This document shows, piece after piece, positions 1 through 8,847 of a stretch of 64,000 bases of DNA (within the stretch, counting starts at the first letter, position 1; each line of letters opens with the position of its first letter). Location of the stretch: assembly GCA_026192395.1 (NCBI GenBank), contig WACF01000001.1, positions 2,044,309-2,108,308 of the forward strand. The letters are read 5' to 3'. The stretch comes from Proteobacteria bacterium 005FR1 (GTDB taxonomy: Bacteria > Pseudomonadota > Gammaproteobacteria > Pseudomonadales > Cellvibrionaceae). Below the pieces are notes generated by a model, which worked only from the letters and a program-made list of their open reading frames with translations, ran no database searches and was not told the origin of the DNA. The position numbers were made by a program, and so were the translations under genes.

Positions 1-1
1 C

Positions 2-1120
2 GTTGCCACGGCTGCAACTGCTGCCCTTCCCCGCGAGTCGATTTTTGTTATCGACACCTCGGGCTCCATGGCAGGTGAACCGATTGAGCAGGCAAAGAGC
101 GCGCTGCTGTCGGGACTGAAACACCTTCGCCCCGGGGATCGCTTCAACATCGTGGAGTTCAACAGCCATACCCGTCCGCTCTGGTCCGCTGCTCGGGCAG
201 CGGACGGCTACAACCTGAACGAAGCGGCGATCTTCATTCGATCGCTGCACGCCGATGGCGGCACGGAAATGCGGCCTGCGTTGGAGTTCGCGTTCCGGCA
301 ACGGCAAGACCGCGGTTTCGTCCGCCAGGTCGTCTTCATCACCGACGGCAGTGTCGCCGACGAGGCGGAATTGTTTTCGCTGATCGAGCGCGAAAGCGGA
401 AACAGTCGCCTGTTCACGGTCGGCATCGGCTCGGCACCGAACAGCCATTTCATGCAGAAGGCCGCAGAGGCGGGACGCGGTAGCTTCACCTTCATCGGCT
501 CCCAGGAACAGGTGGAGCGCGCGATGGTGGACCTGTTCTACAAGCTGAAAAATCCGCTGATGACAAATATCCGCATTGACCTGGGTGCCGGCAGTGCGGA
601 AGTGTTTCCGGCCCGCATTCCCGACTTGTATGCAGGGGAGCCATTGACGCTCGCTTTGCGCAGCGACGGAATGCCACCAGGGCAAGTTACGATTACCGGC
701 GAGCGCAATGGCATGCCCTTCAGTCAGCAGCTTTCGCTCGACGATGCCAGCTTGTCCACGGATATCAGCAAGCTCTGGGCCCGCCGCAAGCTCCGCGACC
801 TTTATGACCAGGAGCGCAATGCGCACTCCTCCGGCGAGCAACAGTCAGCAGCGTTGAAAGACGAAATCACTCAGCTGGCCCTGGCCCATCAACTAATGTC
901 GACCTACACGAGCTTTATCGCCACCGAAGAAACCGTGTCCCGTCCGGCGGATTCACCCTTACTCGCACAGGCGATTCCCAACGCATTGCCCGCCGGTAGC
1001 GCCATGGGCATTCCGGTGCCCGCGGGCGCACTGGGCCTGAATGGTAAATACCTGATCGGTCTGACGGCGCTTTTGGTTCTGCTGCTGATGCACTGGCGAC
1101 ACAAAGAGGTGGACGCATGA
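2..1120 (+). CDS. VWA-domain sortase-associated protein (5' partial)
   Basis: The reading frame is open from base 2, so the N-terminal part lies outside the window. The visible part begins inside a von Willebrand factor A domain with the MIDAS motif DTSGSM (bases 53-70), followed by a threonine MIDAS position (GGTEMRP) and the TDGSV strand. The C-terminus carries one hydrophobic segment (GLTALLVLLLMHW) and a short basic tail, the layout of a sortase substrate or membrane anchor. The stop overlaps the start of the class GN sortase by four bases (ATGA), so the two are translationally coupled. This matches the marine proteobacterial sortase-target family, whose N-terminus usually carries a VIT domain (not visible here). 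A clear LPxTG-like motif is not seen before the membrane segment; the nearest match is PVPAGALG. Role: probably a surface or periplasmic VWA protein anchored by the neighbouring sortase. The precise function is unknown. Confidence 0.85.
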   Translation, partial: VATAATAALPRESIFVIDTSGSMAGEPIEQAKSALLSGLKHLRPGDRFNIVEFNSHTRPLWSAARAADGYNLNEAAIFIRSLHADGGTEMRPALEFAFRQRQDRGFVRQVVFITDGSVADEAELFSLIERESGNSRLFTVGIGSAPNSHFMQKAAEAGRGSFTFIGSQEQVERAMVDLFYKLKNPLMTNIRIDLGAGSAEVFPARIPDLYAGEPLTLALRSDGMPPGQVTITGERNGMPFSQQLSLDDASLSTDISKLWARRKLRDLYDQERNAHSSGEQQSAALKDEITQLALAHQLMSTYTSFIATEETVSRPADSPLLAQAIPNALPAGSAMGIPVPAGALGLNGKYLIGLTALLVLLLMHWRHKEVDA

Positions 1121-1689
1121 TCGGCTCGGCAAGAATCCACCCGTGGCGGCTAATCGCATCCTCTCTGCTGGTCCTTGTTGCCCTCGCCTTTGGGGGTCAG
1201 GCCTTCTACCTCGATGCCAAAGCCTGGCTTGCCCAGCGACTTCTGTTCAAAGCCTGGGAGAGCAGCGAGCAGTCATCCTCCGTCACCAAGCCGTGGCCCT
1301 GGGCGGACGTGCACCCGGCGGGCCTGCTGGAGATTCCCGAACAGGGCATTCGCCAGGTGGTATTGAATGATCACAGCGGCGAAGCCCTCGCCTTCGGGCC
1401 CGGCATCGCGCGCGGCAACAACGCGGTGATGCTGGCCGGACACCGTGACAGTCATTTCGAGTTCATGAGCCAGCTCGACGCCGGCGACCACATTCGCTGG
1501 CAGGAAGCGGGCAAGACCGGCAAGGACTTTCGGATCAGTGCGGCCTATGTGCTCGATACGCGTTTGCAGGAGGAAATCGTCCCGCCGGGAAACACTTTGC
1601 TGCTGGTGACCTGTTATCCCTTCGATGCGATGTCAGCGGGCGGCCCTTTGCGCTATGTGGTGGTGGCGGAGGAAGTGTTGAAACTTTGA
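1117..1689 (+). CDS. Class GN sortase
   Basis: A 190-aa cysteine transpeptidase of the proteobacterial class GN sortase family. Residues 11-31 form an N-terminal membrane anchor. The catalytic triad is visible: His109 in AGHRDSHF, Cys166 in VTCYPFDA and Arg179 in GPLRYVVVA. Length and spacing are normal for the family. Sortases cleave a C-terminal sorting signal and join the protein to an acceptor. In Gram-negative bacteria the acceptor is not established, and these genes nearly always sit beside a single dedicated VWA substrate, as here. The start codon overlaps the VWA gene stop (ATGA). No terminator is evident directly downstream; a repeat-containing gap follows. Confidence 0.93.
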   Translation: MIGSARIHPWRLIASSLLVLVALAFGGQAFYLDAKAWLAQRLLFKAWESSEQSSSVTKPWPWADVHPAGLLEIPEQGIRQVVLNDHSGEALAFGPGIARGNNAVMLAGHRDSHFEFMSQLDAGDHIRWQEAGKTGKDFRISAAYVLDTRLQEEIVPPGNTLLLVTCYPFDAMSAGGPLRYVVVAEEVLKL

Positions 1690-1789
1690 TCGGGTGATTT
1701 GCCACGGATGAGATCGGATCGGAACATGCCTGAAGGGAGCGTAGCGCAAGAGAAGGTAGGTGCTTGCTGCCAGGGAAGTGCCGAAACCC

Positions 1790-1897
1790 GTTTGCCATTG
1801 GGATGAGCCTTTCGGAATCGCTGTGGATACATCCCTGTACGCTCCTTCGCTTCCTCCCTGAAGCGCAGGTTCCGAAAGGCTCATCCCAACGCCAAAC
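1790..1897. repeat. Long inverted repeat in the intergenic gap
   Basis: Arms 1790-1817 and 1870-1897 match at 26 of 28 positions when one is reverse-complemented; the inner 18 bases (1800-1817 and 1870-1887, GGATGAGCCTTTCGG core) are a perfect match. The 52-bp loop contains further short complementary words such as CCTGTACGCTCC. The gap 1690-1973 otherwise holds no convincing gene. It looks like a REP/MITE-type extragenic element between the sortase gene and the convergent DUF155 gene and may fold in RNA read from either side. Confidence 0.7.
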
Positions 1898-1973
1898 TCG
1901 CCTCGTGCCGAAGCAAAGGATGCAAGGTAAATGCTTTGAATGCTTTTGCGCCCGACATTCGATACAGCCAGCG

Positions 1974-2759
1974 CTAGTGCCCGAAGTAGAGAACAATATC
2001 CACTGCGATCAAAATGATGATGATCCACTCGAGAAAAGACGCGTGCTTGTGGTTTTCCTCAGTGGCGAGCATCTCCAGCAGTTCGCGGATGGTTTCCAGC
2101 TTTTTCGACAGCAGGTCGACACGGGGGAGCACATCGAGGTAGCGGGACGCCAGCAGATAGAAGGATTCCAGCTCCGGGTAATCCCAGAAGAATTCCGGTG
2201 TATCCAGCAGGTTGAAGTTCAAAAGAATGTCGCTCTTGGTGCTGAACAGTTCACCGCGCTTTTGAGAAAGCTGGCGTCGCCCCAGCGGGCTCTTGCCGCG
2301 CAGTGCGAGTGCGCGGGGGATGTGGGCGTTTTCTTCGATAACCGCCTGGGCGAGATCCTCGAAGGCGGCGAGTTTGATGGACTGGGCAAAGGCGTGGCTC
2401 ACCGCCAATCGGCTGAGCGGCTCCTGATCCGGCAGGAAAACCGTGTCCTGATGAATCTTCAGTTCGCCCGTTTTACCGAAACCGAATTTATATCGCTCAT
2501 GCTCGGCCTTGGCCAGCGGGTCCTCCACCAGATCCTGCAAGCGGGCGATCAGCGTCTGCTTGCTTTGCTCTGAAACACCCCAGAGAATCAAGGCGCCATA
2601 ATCGAACAACCAGGCCTCACCATCGTCCAGTTCCACGCGCAGGACGTCGCGAAAACGCGCACTGCGGTAATGTTCAAGAACGAATTCCTGGGTCTCCGGC
2701 TGCCGGAACTGGCGGCCCAACACCAGGGTGTCGATCTTGTCGTGGTGAAACTCGGTCAT
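1974..2759 (-). CDS. DUF155 (RMND1/YagE-like) membrane protein
   Basis: A 261-aa protein of the DUF155 family, related to mitochondrial RMND1 and yeast Rmd1/Sif2. The start was placed at the ATG at 2759 because GGAG lies nine bases upstream and the family similarity begins there (MTEFHHDKIDTLVLG). A longer open frame exists but would overlap the promoter region of the next gene. The core has the family pattern VLRVELDDGEAWLFDYGALI and a central helical region. The C-terminus has the typical single membrane anchor (SFLEWIIIILIAVDIVLY) with only a few residues after it. In eukaryotes the family supports mitochondrial translation or membrane organisation; the bacterial role is not established. 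It is divergent from the GNAT/C39 gene, with about 190 bp between the two starts. Confidence 0.85.
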   Translation of the reverse strand: MTEFHHDKIDTLVLGRQFRQPETQEFVLEHYRSARFRDVLRVELDDGEAWLFDYGALILWGVSEQSKQTLIARLQDLVEDPLAKAEHERYKFGFGKTGELKIHQDTVFLPDQEPLSRLAVSHAFAQSIKLAAFEDLAQAVIEENAHIPRALALRGKSPLGRRQLSQKRGELFSTKSDILLNFNLLDTPEFFWDYPELESFYLLASRYLDVLPRVDLLSKKLETIRELLEMLATEENHKHASFLEWIIIILIAVDIVLYFGH

Positions 2760-2946
2760 ATAATTGCGCTCCAAGCGTTCGTAGCGAGCCAGATGGAAAG
2801 ATTGTTCAAATTTGCACGTTTTTGAGGCGCGTAGACTCCTCTCGTGGCATGAATGTATAGCATTTGCCGAGCAAGCTGCTATGCTCTCGCCACCTTTTTT
2901 TTCGCCCGCGTACCAACCACCCCTCTCCCATAGCAGACAATTTTCA

Positions 2947-4104
2947 ATGAGCGATTCCGAAGCCGCGAAGACTTCTGTTGCCGCAACAGGCACCCCAATT
3001 CAATACCAGTTGCGGCCCGTGCGCGAGTCCGATCTCGCGGCTCTTCACGAACTGGAAACCGCCAGCTTTTCCTCGGACCGGCTTACGCGCCGCCGATTGA
3101 AGCACTGGATCCAGGCGCCCAATCGCCTTTTCGTTGTCGCTGAATCGGATGCGGGACAGCTTCTGGGCTATGGCCTGGTGCTGCTGCACCGCGGAACCCG
3201 GCTGGCACGCCTGTATTCCATTGCCGTGGCATCCAGTGCGCGCGGTCTCGGACTTGGTCGCGCGCTGATGAAGGCGCTGGAGGCTGGCGCGGCAAAGAAA
3301 GGCCGTTTGTTCATGCGTCTGGAAGTGGCGCAGGACAACGCCGCGGCCATCAAGCTTTACGAAACCCAGGGTTATGTCGCCTTCGGTATTTACAGCGACT
3401 ATTACGAAGACCATCGCGATGCATTGCGGATGCAGAAACGCATTCGCTACGTCCCAGAAAACCTCACTTCCAAGCCGGTACCCTGGTACCAGCAGACCAC
3501 CGACTTCACCTGTGGCCCTGCCGCGGTAATGATGGGCATGGCGGCGCTGAACGACAGCGTGAAAATGTCGCAGGAACTGGAGCTGGATATCTGGCGTGAA
3601 GCCACCACCATTTTCATGACCTCGGGCCACGGCGGTTGTCACCCGGTGGGTCTGGCGCTTGCCGCTGCGCGCCGCGGCTTCAAGGCGGAGGCCTGGATCA
3701 ACCAGCAGGGTCCGTTGTTCGTAGAAAGCGTTCGCACACCGGAAAAGAAACAGATCATTTCCGTAGTACACGAGCAGTTTCTGAAAAGTGCTAAAAAAGA
3801 AGGTGTGGCGGTACGCTACCGTGAACTGACCCAGAAGAACATCGAGCGCTGGCTGTCTGAAGGCGCGATTGTGATTGTACTGATCAGCACTTATCGAATG
3901 GACTATCGCAAGGCGCCGCACTGGGTAACCGTCAGCGGCATCGATGACCAGTGCCTTTACGTTCACGACCCGGACCCCACCGAAGGCGAACAAATCGCGC
4001 TGGATTGCCAATACCTGCCGATTGCCCGAACGGACTTCGACAAAATGTCGATTTTCGGACGGGAGCGATTGCGAACGGCGGTCGTGATAAGAGACAGTCG
4101 ATAA
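2947..4104 (+). CDS. GNAT acetyltransferase-peptidase C39-like fusion
   Basis: A 385-aa two-domain protein. Residues 18-165 are a GNAT domain with the acetyl-CoA loop SARGLGLGRALM (97-108) and the family motif NAAAIKLYETQGY. Residues 178-385 are a C39-like papain-fold peptidase with Cys189 (TTDFTCGPAAVMMG), His325 (APHWVTVSGID) and Asp341 (VHDPDP) as likely catalytic residues. The start at 2947 gives the standard N-terminus; an upstream in-frame ATG at 2881 is possible but unsupported. The gene converges on a RimK-like ligase, a pairing known in many proteobacteria and predicted to make and modify peptides or amino-acid conjugates. Here the two are tail to tail rather than in one operon. The substrate is unknown; an acyltransferase joined to a cysteine peptidase suggests processing of a ligase product. 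Confidence 0.88.
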   Translation: MSDSEAAKTSVAATGTPIQYQLRPVRESDLAALHELETASFSSDRLTRRRLKHWIQAPNRLFVVAESDAGQLLGYGLVLLHRGTRLARLYSIAVASSARGLGLGRALMKALEAGAAKKGRLFMRLEVAQDNAAAIKLYETQGYVAFGIYSDYYEDHRDALRMQKRIRYVPENLTSKPVPWYQQTTDFTCGPAAVMMGMAALNDSVKMSQELELDIWREATTIFMTSGHGGCHPVGLALAAARRGFKAEAWINQQGPLFVESVRTPEKKQIISVVHEQFLKSAKKEGVAVRYRELTQKNIERWLSEGAIVIVLISTYRMDYRKAPHWVTVSGIDDQCLYVHDPDPTEGEQIALDCQYLPIARTDFDKMSIFGRERLRTAVVIRDSR

Positions 4105-4106
4105 GA

Positions 4107-4166
4107 CCAGTCGCCAGTAGGTTAGATGTTTACATCTGGAGACTGGCGACTGGACTCTGGAGACTT
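4107..4166. repeat. Heptamer-derived repeat (CTGGCGA/CTGGAGT family)
   Basis: The gap between two convergent genes is almost entirely made of CAGTCGCCAG, CTGGAGACTGGCGACTGG and CTCTGGAGACT words, with an inverted arrangement around TAGATGTTTACATCTGG. The TAA stop of the RimK-like gene (4165-4167) lies at its right edge. Related copies occur at 13842-13886, 14037-14096, 49535-49612 and 60972-61016. Confidence 0.75.
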
Positions 4167-5631
4167 ACCTTCCCCGATTCTCAAGCCTTCGGGCAAACTC
4201 ACTCATGATTTGCATATAGAGCTCGTCGCCAATGAACGCGTCCTCCACCTCGTGTTCGAGACTGGGGTTGTCGTTCACTTCGATGACGTAGACCTTATTG
4301 CCCTGCTGCTTGATGTCGATGCCATAGAGACCATCGCCAATGATACGGGCGGCTTTCAGCGAGGCGTTGAGGACAGCCTTGGGCACCTCATAGGTGGGCA
4401 GCGTTTCCCAACCGCCGCTGCCGATGCGATCGGTGCCGTGGTCGTAGATCTGCCAGTGGCCCTTCGCCATGTAATAGCGGCAGGCGTAGAGCGGCTTGTT
4501 GTTGAGAATCCCGATCCGCCAATCGAAGTCGGTGTACAAAAATTCCTGGGCAATCACCAGCGCGGACTTGCTGAGCAGGTCGCCGAGGATTTGTTCCAGT
4601 TCCTCGCGGTTTTCCGCCTTGGACACGCCCACTGAGAAGGCCCCATTGGGAATTTTCAGTACGATGGGATAGCCGAAGTATTCTTCCAGCGCATCCATGT
4701 CTTCCGGCCCGCAACTGGAAACAATCTTGGTCTTGGGCGTGGGTACGCCGCTGTAGGTAAAGGCATCCTGCAGGAAGACCTTGTTGCAGCAGCGCAGAAT
4801 CGACGTGGGGTCGTCCATCACCACCAGACCCTCGATCTCGGCCTTGCGCGAGAAGTGATAGGTGTGATGGTCGATGCCGGTGGTTTCGCGAATAAACAGC
4901 GCGTCGAATTCACTCAGGCGGGCGTAGTCCGCCGGACCAATGAATTCCACATTGAAGCCAACCTTGGTGGCTGCTTTTTCCATTCGCTTCAGTGCGTCCG
5001 CATCGCTCGGCGGCAACTTTTCGTTCGGGTTGACCAGGATGGCCATATCCCAGCGACTGGCCTTGCGCTGGCGCGGCTTGCGCCACAGGCTCTGAGTGAA
5101 TTTTTCCAGCGCCGCCACAAACCGGCTCGACTCCTCTTCATTGAGCTCCTGGAAATTGAAGGGAGTGATCGACTTCACCTGCCAGGAGCCCTGCCAGACC
5201 AGAACCACATCGAGAACCGGACAGGGGAAGCGCTCGAACAGGCGGCGCGCCAGCAGCTTGAGCTCCTTGCGGTCCGTCTTGCCGAAGAACACCTTGAAGT
5301 GGATGTCCTCGCGGGAGGAGTTCTCCCCGGCGAGCTTGTTCAGCTGGCTCAGCATGCCATCGACCTGCAGCAGATACAGATGCTGGTTGCTCAAATCGTT
5401 CAAGGTGTTTACCGACGGCAAGACCTTGTGCCCGCGGGCTTCCGCCAGCAGGGAGCAGTAATAGCCCTTACTCAGGTATAAATCAGTGTTACACAGATTG
5501 ATGATGCGGGTTTTTTTCTGCCCCTTGATCGGGTGCTCCTTCAAGTAGGTATCGAAGGTAATAACGGCATCATCGGGGAAATCAGCGCGCCAAGCGGCGA
5601 GGTCGTCGATGACAAGATAGATATTGGACAT
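4165..5631 (-). CDS. RimK-family ATP-grasp ligase with N-terminal RLAN-type domain
   Basis: A 488-aa protein. The first ~200 residues match the RimK-like ATP-grasp N-terminal (RLAN) type (MSNIYLVIDDLAAW, KTRIINLCNTDLYLSKGYYC). The C-terminal half is a RimK-like ATP-grasp fold: the pre-ATP-grasp strand MAILVNPNEKLPPS, the lid region YPIVLKIPNGAFSVGVSK, and the metal/ATP-binding GIDIKQQ...VYVIEVNDNPSLEHEVED. Such enzymes join an amino group to a carboxylate through an acyl phosphate. The start at 5631 restores the family N-terminus; the longer open frame adds an unlikely Pro/Arg-rich leader. It is tail to tail with the GNAT/C39 gene, with only a repeat between them. Classical RimK modifies ribosomal protein S6, but this longer subfamily probably acts on a different peptide or metabolite. 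Confidence 0.88.
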   Translation of the reverse strand: MSNIYLVIDDLAAWRADFPDDAVITFDTYLKEHPIKGQKKTRIINLCNTDLYLSKGYYCSLLAEARGHKVLPSVNTLNDLSNQHLYLLQVDGMLSQLNKLAGENSSREDIHFKVFFGKTDRKELKLLARRLFERFPCPVLDVVLVWQGSWQVKSITPFNFQELNEEESSRFVAALEKFTQSLWRKPRQRKASRWDMAILVNPNEKLPPSDADALKRMEKAATKVGFNVEFIGPADYARLSEFDALFIRETTGIDHHTYHFSRKAEIEGLVVMDDPTSILRCCNKVFLQDAFTYSGVPTPKTKIVSSCGPEDMDALEEYFGYPIVLKIPNGAFSVGVSKAENREELEQILGDLLSKSALVIAQEFLYTDFDWRIGILNNKPLYACRYYMAKGHWQIYDHGTDRIGSGGWETLPTYEVPKAVLNASLKAARIIGDGLYGIDIKQQGNKVYVIEVNDNPSLEHEVEDAFIGDELYMQIMSEFARRLENRGR

Positions 5632-5768
5632 TCGGTGCTGAGGGTGCTCTTGGGGAGGATTGGGTGGGCCTTTAGCAGAACGCTGGGATCGGCGGCCCGG
5701 ATGCGGCAAATATAAGCACTGAAATCACGGCAGTGCAAATACTATTGCTGATTTCGAGATGGCAGACC

Positions 5769-5797
5769 AAAAAAAAGCCGGGCTGGGCCCGGCTTTT
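5769..5797 (-). terminator. Rho-independent terminator of the TBDT at 5814-8528
   Basis: Read on the minus strand: stem GCCGGGC/GCCCGGC followed by eight T residues, about 20 bases past the receptor stop codon. Confidence 0.85.
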
Positions 5798-5813
5798 CAG
5801 TTTCGCCAAGTGC

Positions 5814-8528
5814 TTAGTTTCCGAAACGGTACTGGAACTCGATACCGTAGGTGCGCGGTGCCGCGAGGCTCAGTGTTTGATAATGAGCCTGGCCAGCAGC
5901 GCTTGGGTTAGCCGCCGAAGCAAGACCCGTCGCCTGACGTACCAGACCCGCGCTATAGGGCGCTTCTTCGTCGGTCAGGTTGGCGCCATAGACGATCACA
6001 GTGTAGCGGTCCTCAATGTCACGCCACAGCGCGCGCAAACCAACCGTGTCGTAGCCGGGGATCACGGCCAGCTCGTTCTCGAACAGATCCTGGAAGGCAT
6101 CATCACGCCAGATATAGTTACCGGACAGAGTCAGGCTACCCGCGTTGAAATCCCAGCTGTAGTTCAGGTTGAGCGCGACGCGGTGCTCCGGGGAGTTAGC
6201 CAGCTTGTTACCGGTGATGTCCTGGGTCCAGCGCGGCAGGAAGGTGTAGCCGGTATCGATCTGTCCCGGGATTTGGTTCAGGCGATCCGCCCCGGGCAAC
6301 ACAGCCGCGGGATCATCAGGGTTAGTGAAGCCAAGGGTGCCTTCGGGGATCCCGTCCTTAATGGTCGCATCCAGGTAACCGTAGGTCAGGTATGCAGCCA
6401 GGTTGTCGGTAATCGCCCAGTTCAGTTCAACTTCCAGACCCATGCTTTCCGATTCCGGAATGTTGATGAAGCTGTTGAGAATGGCGCATGAGGACAAGTC
6501 GTCCGGATCGGTACAGCGGCCCAGAGTCGGCAATTCCTGCTGACTGTCTTCAAAGTCGTAGTAGAAGATCGCCGTGCTGAGCTGAAGCTGTTCAGCGATG
6601 GTTCCCTTGTAACCGATTTCGAACGACGTGACAGTTTCCTCGTCAACCTGAGGGATGCTGTTGATGAAGCCGGCGTTGAAACCGCCCGGACGATAACCTC
6701 GCGCCACCCGGCCGAAGACCAGGGTATCCGCGTTGGGTGTCCAGTCCACACCGACTGAACCGGTGGTGGCTGTCCAGGTGTTTTCAAGATCCCGCACGCG
6801 GCGGCCGGTTACCGGATCAATGCCGTAATCGCGGACCACGCCGTTCGGGAGCGGACCACCGGTCGGTACGGGAGTAACATCGATAGCGATGGGAGCGGGT
6901 GCACCTGTAGTAAGAAAGCCGAATACGCCACCCGCGAGAAGCGGCCCCAGATCTCCACCCAGGTTATTAGCGACGAAACGCGCAGATTCAGTCGCTTCCT
7001 TCTCGTCTTCGTTGTACCGCAGGCCGAGAGTGAATTTCCACTCGTCATTAAACTGATACTCAACCTGACCGAACACCGCCTGAGATGTAGTCTCGGCCAG
7101 GATCTGACCGAAGATGGACTGGCCGGGTGCGTTCTCCGGCACGCCGAACCGAATACCGGCGGGGTTGTGCGGCGCGCCTAAAAGGGACAGGAAGGCATCC
7201 AGAGACATCGCAGGGGCTGCCAGTTCTTGATAACCCGGATAGGTGATTGTAAAGGGCTCCTGGCGGGTGTCTTCGTCCGACCGGAACAAGCCAAATACCC
7301 ACTGGAACGGACCATCGGTTGTAGAAGCCAGGGTAATCTCGTGGCTGGACCAGTGGCGATCCTCCGTGTACTGGTTAACACCACCGGGGAACACTTCCCG
7401 ACCAAAGGGCGGCAGTGTCATCAACCGGACATCAGTGCCATCCGCATCCATCCACTGGTCATAGGTGTAATCCTGATTGCCGAGGATGTAGCGCACGTCG
7501 AAGCTGGGCGCATGCCAGACCAGATCCGATGTGTAGTTGTTGTAGTCGTCGGTGAGCTCTTGGGTTTGATACCAGTCGTGGCTGAACTCCCAGACGTCAA
7601 AAATAGCGGGGTTTTGCGGCGAATTGCCGACCCGCTCTGCGTTGGGGTCGAAATAGCCCCAGCCGGCGATCGGCGTCAGTTCGCCGGTCGTGGGTCCCCA
7701 TGGGGTCGGAGAATTCTGCACACCGGCGTTGAACGGCGCCAGGCTTACTGAGGAGTGACGGGATTCCACATAGTCAACCCAAGCTGCCTTTACATACCAT
7801 TCCACGTTTTCGCCGATATCAGCTTCGAACATAATATCGACGATTTCGCGGTTGTTCAGCTGGTTGCCTTCGTCTCTGCCGGTCGCAACGTTCTCAAAGT
7901 AACCTTCGTCCTGGTTGTATTTGCCCACGTTCACGCGACCGCGCAGCCAGTCGGTAATCGGTCCGGTCACGGTCGCTTCCACACCGTAGGACGCGTAATT
8001 GCCAGCAAAGCTACGCACCTCTACACCGAACTGGTCTTCAGGGCGTTTCAGAATGGTATTCACCGCACCAGCGATGGAGCCGCGTCCCGCCAATGCACCC
8101 TGAGGGCCGCGAAGAATTTCGGTTCGCTCAACGAAGATGGGTCGACGACCGGCATCCTGTACCGTGCCTGAGTAAACGCCGTCGACGTAGTTGGCTACCG
8201 GGCTATCGAGGGTATAGATATTCGACTGTCTGGCGATGCCGCGAATGGACGGGCTATCGTTGGAAGTGTTGTAGGACACACCGGGAGCGAAGTCCGCCAT
8301 GTCCTGAATGCTCATGATACCTACCGTATCCCGCTTCTCGTCGCCAAAGGCGGTAATCGATAGCGGTACGTCTTGCAGGCTTTGTTCACGTCGTTCTGAG
8401 GTTACGACGATTTCTTCGAGAACCGAGCTGCGGCTTCTCTGTTGCTCTTCTTCCTGAGCAAGAGCTGATTGACCGATAAGAACTGCGGAACCCACTGTGG
8501 CGAATATGCCAATGTGCTTGATCTTCAT
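5814..8528 (-). CDS. TonB-dependent outer-membrane receptor A
   Basis: A 904-aa TonB-dependent receptor. The start at 8528 is set by GGAGG five bases upstream and gives a clean signal peptide (MKIKHIGIFATVG...SALA-QE). A TonB-box region (LEEIVVTSERREQSLQDVP) precedes the plug, which carries FVERTEILRGPQGALAGRG and the following AGAVNTILKRP motif. The rest is a 22-strand-type barrel ending in YGIEFQYRFGN. The subclass (QDVPLSITAF, PSIRGIARQSN) is expanded in marine proteobacteria and sphingomonads and annotated for siderophores or diverse organic compounds; the substrate cannot be predicted. It is closely similar to the next receptor (8910-11516), so the two arose by tandem duplication. It has its own promoter-like motif at 8656-8665 and its own terminator. 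Confidence 0.93.
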   Translation of the reverse strand: MKIKHIGIFATVGSAVLIGQSALAQEEEQQRSRSSVLEEIVVTSERREQSLQDVPLSITAFGDEKRDTVGIMSIQDMADFAPGVSYNTSNDSPSIRGIARQSNIYTLDSPVANYVDGVYSGTVQDAGRRPIFVERTEILRGPQGALAGRGSIAGAVNTILKRPEDQFGVEVRSFAGNYASYGVEATVTGPITDWLRGRVNVGKYNQDEGYFENVATGRDEGNQLNNREIVDIMFEADIGENVEWYVKAAWVDYVESRHSSVSLAPFNAGVQNSPTPWGPTTGELTPIAGWGYFDPNAERVGNSPQNPAIFDVWEFSHDWYQTQELTDDYNNYTSDLVWHAPSFDVRYILGNQDYTYDQWMDADGTDVRLMTLPPFGREVFPGGVNQYTEDRHWSSHEITLASTTDGPFQWVFGLFRSDEDTRQEPFTITYPGYQELAAPAMSLDAFLSLLGAPHNPAGIRFGVPENAPGQSIFGQILAETTSQAVFGQVEYQFNDEWKFTLGLRYNEDEKEATESARFVANNLGGDLGPLLAGGVFGFLTTGAPAPIAIDVTPVPTGGPLPNGVVRDYGIDPVTGRRVRDLENTWTATTGSVGVDWTPNADTLVFGRVARGYRPGGFNAGFINSIPQVDEETVTSFEIGYKGTIAEQLQLSTAIFYYDFEDSQQELPTLGRCTDPDDLSSCAILNSFINIPESESMGLEVELNWAITDNLAAYLTYGYLDATIKDGIPEGTLGFTNPDDPAAVLPGADRLNQIPGQIDTGYTFLPRWTQDITGNKLANSPEHRVALNLNYSWDFNAGSLTLSGNYIWRDDAFQDLFENELAVIPGYDTVGLRALWRDIEDRYTVIVYGANLTDEEAPYSAGLVRQATGLASAANPSAAGQAHYQTLSLAAPRTYGIEFQYRFGN

Positions 8529-8847
8529 TGTTGCCTCCATACACCTGAAACTTGAGTCATCGTGCATTCTGTATTCTTGTTATCACTGGAGCTGCCATCT
8601 ACCGCATTGGCCCTCCTTGAAAGCACCGATGCCGGTCCCTGGTTTGGTATGGCGAGCCGACTATAAGTCATACTTTTTACTCAGACAAGCCGATACTGCG
8701 TAAAGATGTATAGTTTCCATCTCGGCAATCACGCAGGGTCGGAAGAGAATTCCGCGGCGAGCTATAGCTGGACAGGGAGCCTACGAGTTCGAGTCAGCAG
8801 AATGTTTGGAATGGAAAGGTGTGAGTGTGGACTGCTGTAGGACTTAC
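8529..8847 (-). other. Leader and promoter region of receptor A
   Basis: No gene seen in this gap. On the minus strand it holds the TATAGTCGGC motif (8656-8665), followed by a leader of about 125 bases that ends in the GGAGG ribosome binding site of receptor A. Confidence 0.5.
8656..8665 (-). promoter_or_regulatory. Promoter-like motif TATAGTCGGC (receptor A)
   Basis: On the minus strand TATAGTCGGC lies 128 bases before the start of receptor A. The same ten bases lie 154 bases before receptor B (11670-11679). TATAGT fits a sigma-70 -10 hexamer and CGGC would be the discriminator/initiation region. No strong -35 is obvious. Confidence 0.45.

Noticed and set aside
1764-2573. Long plus-strand open frame of 269 codons
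   Set aside because: It lies antisense over the DUF155 gene and runs into the repeat region; no ribosome site or family pattern.
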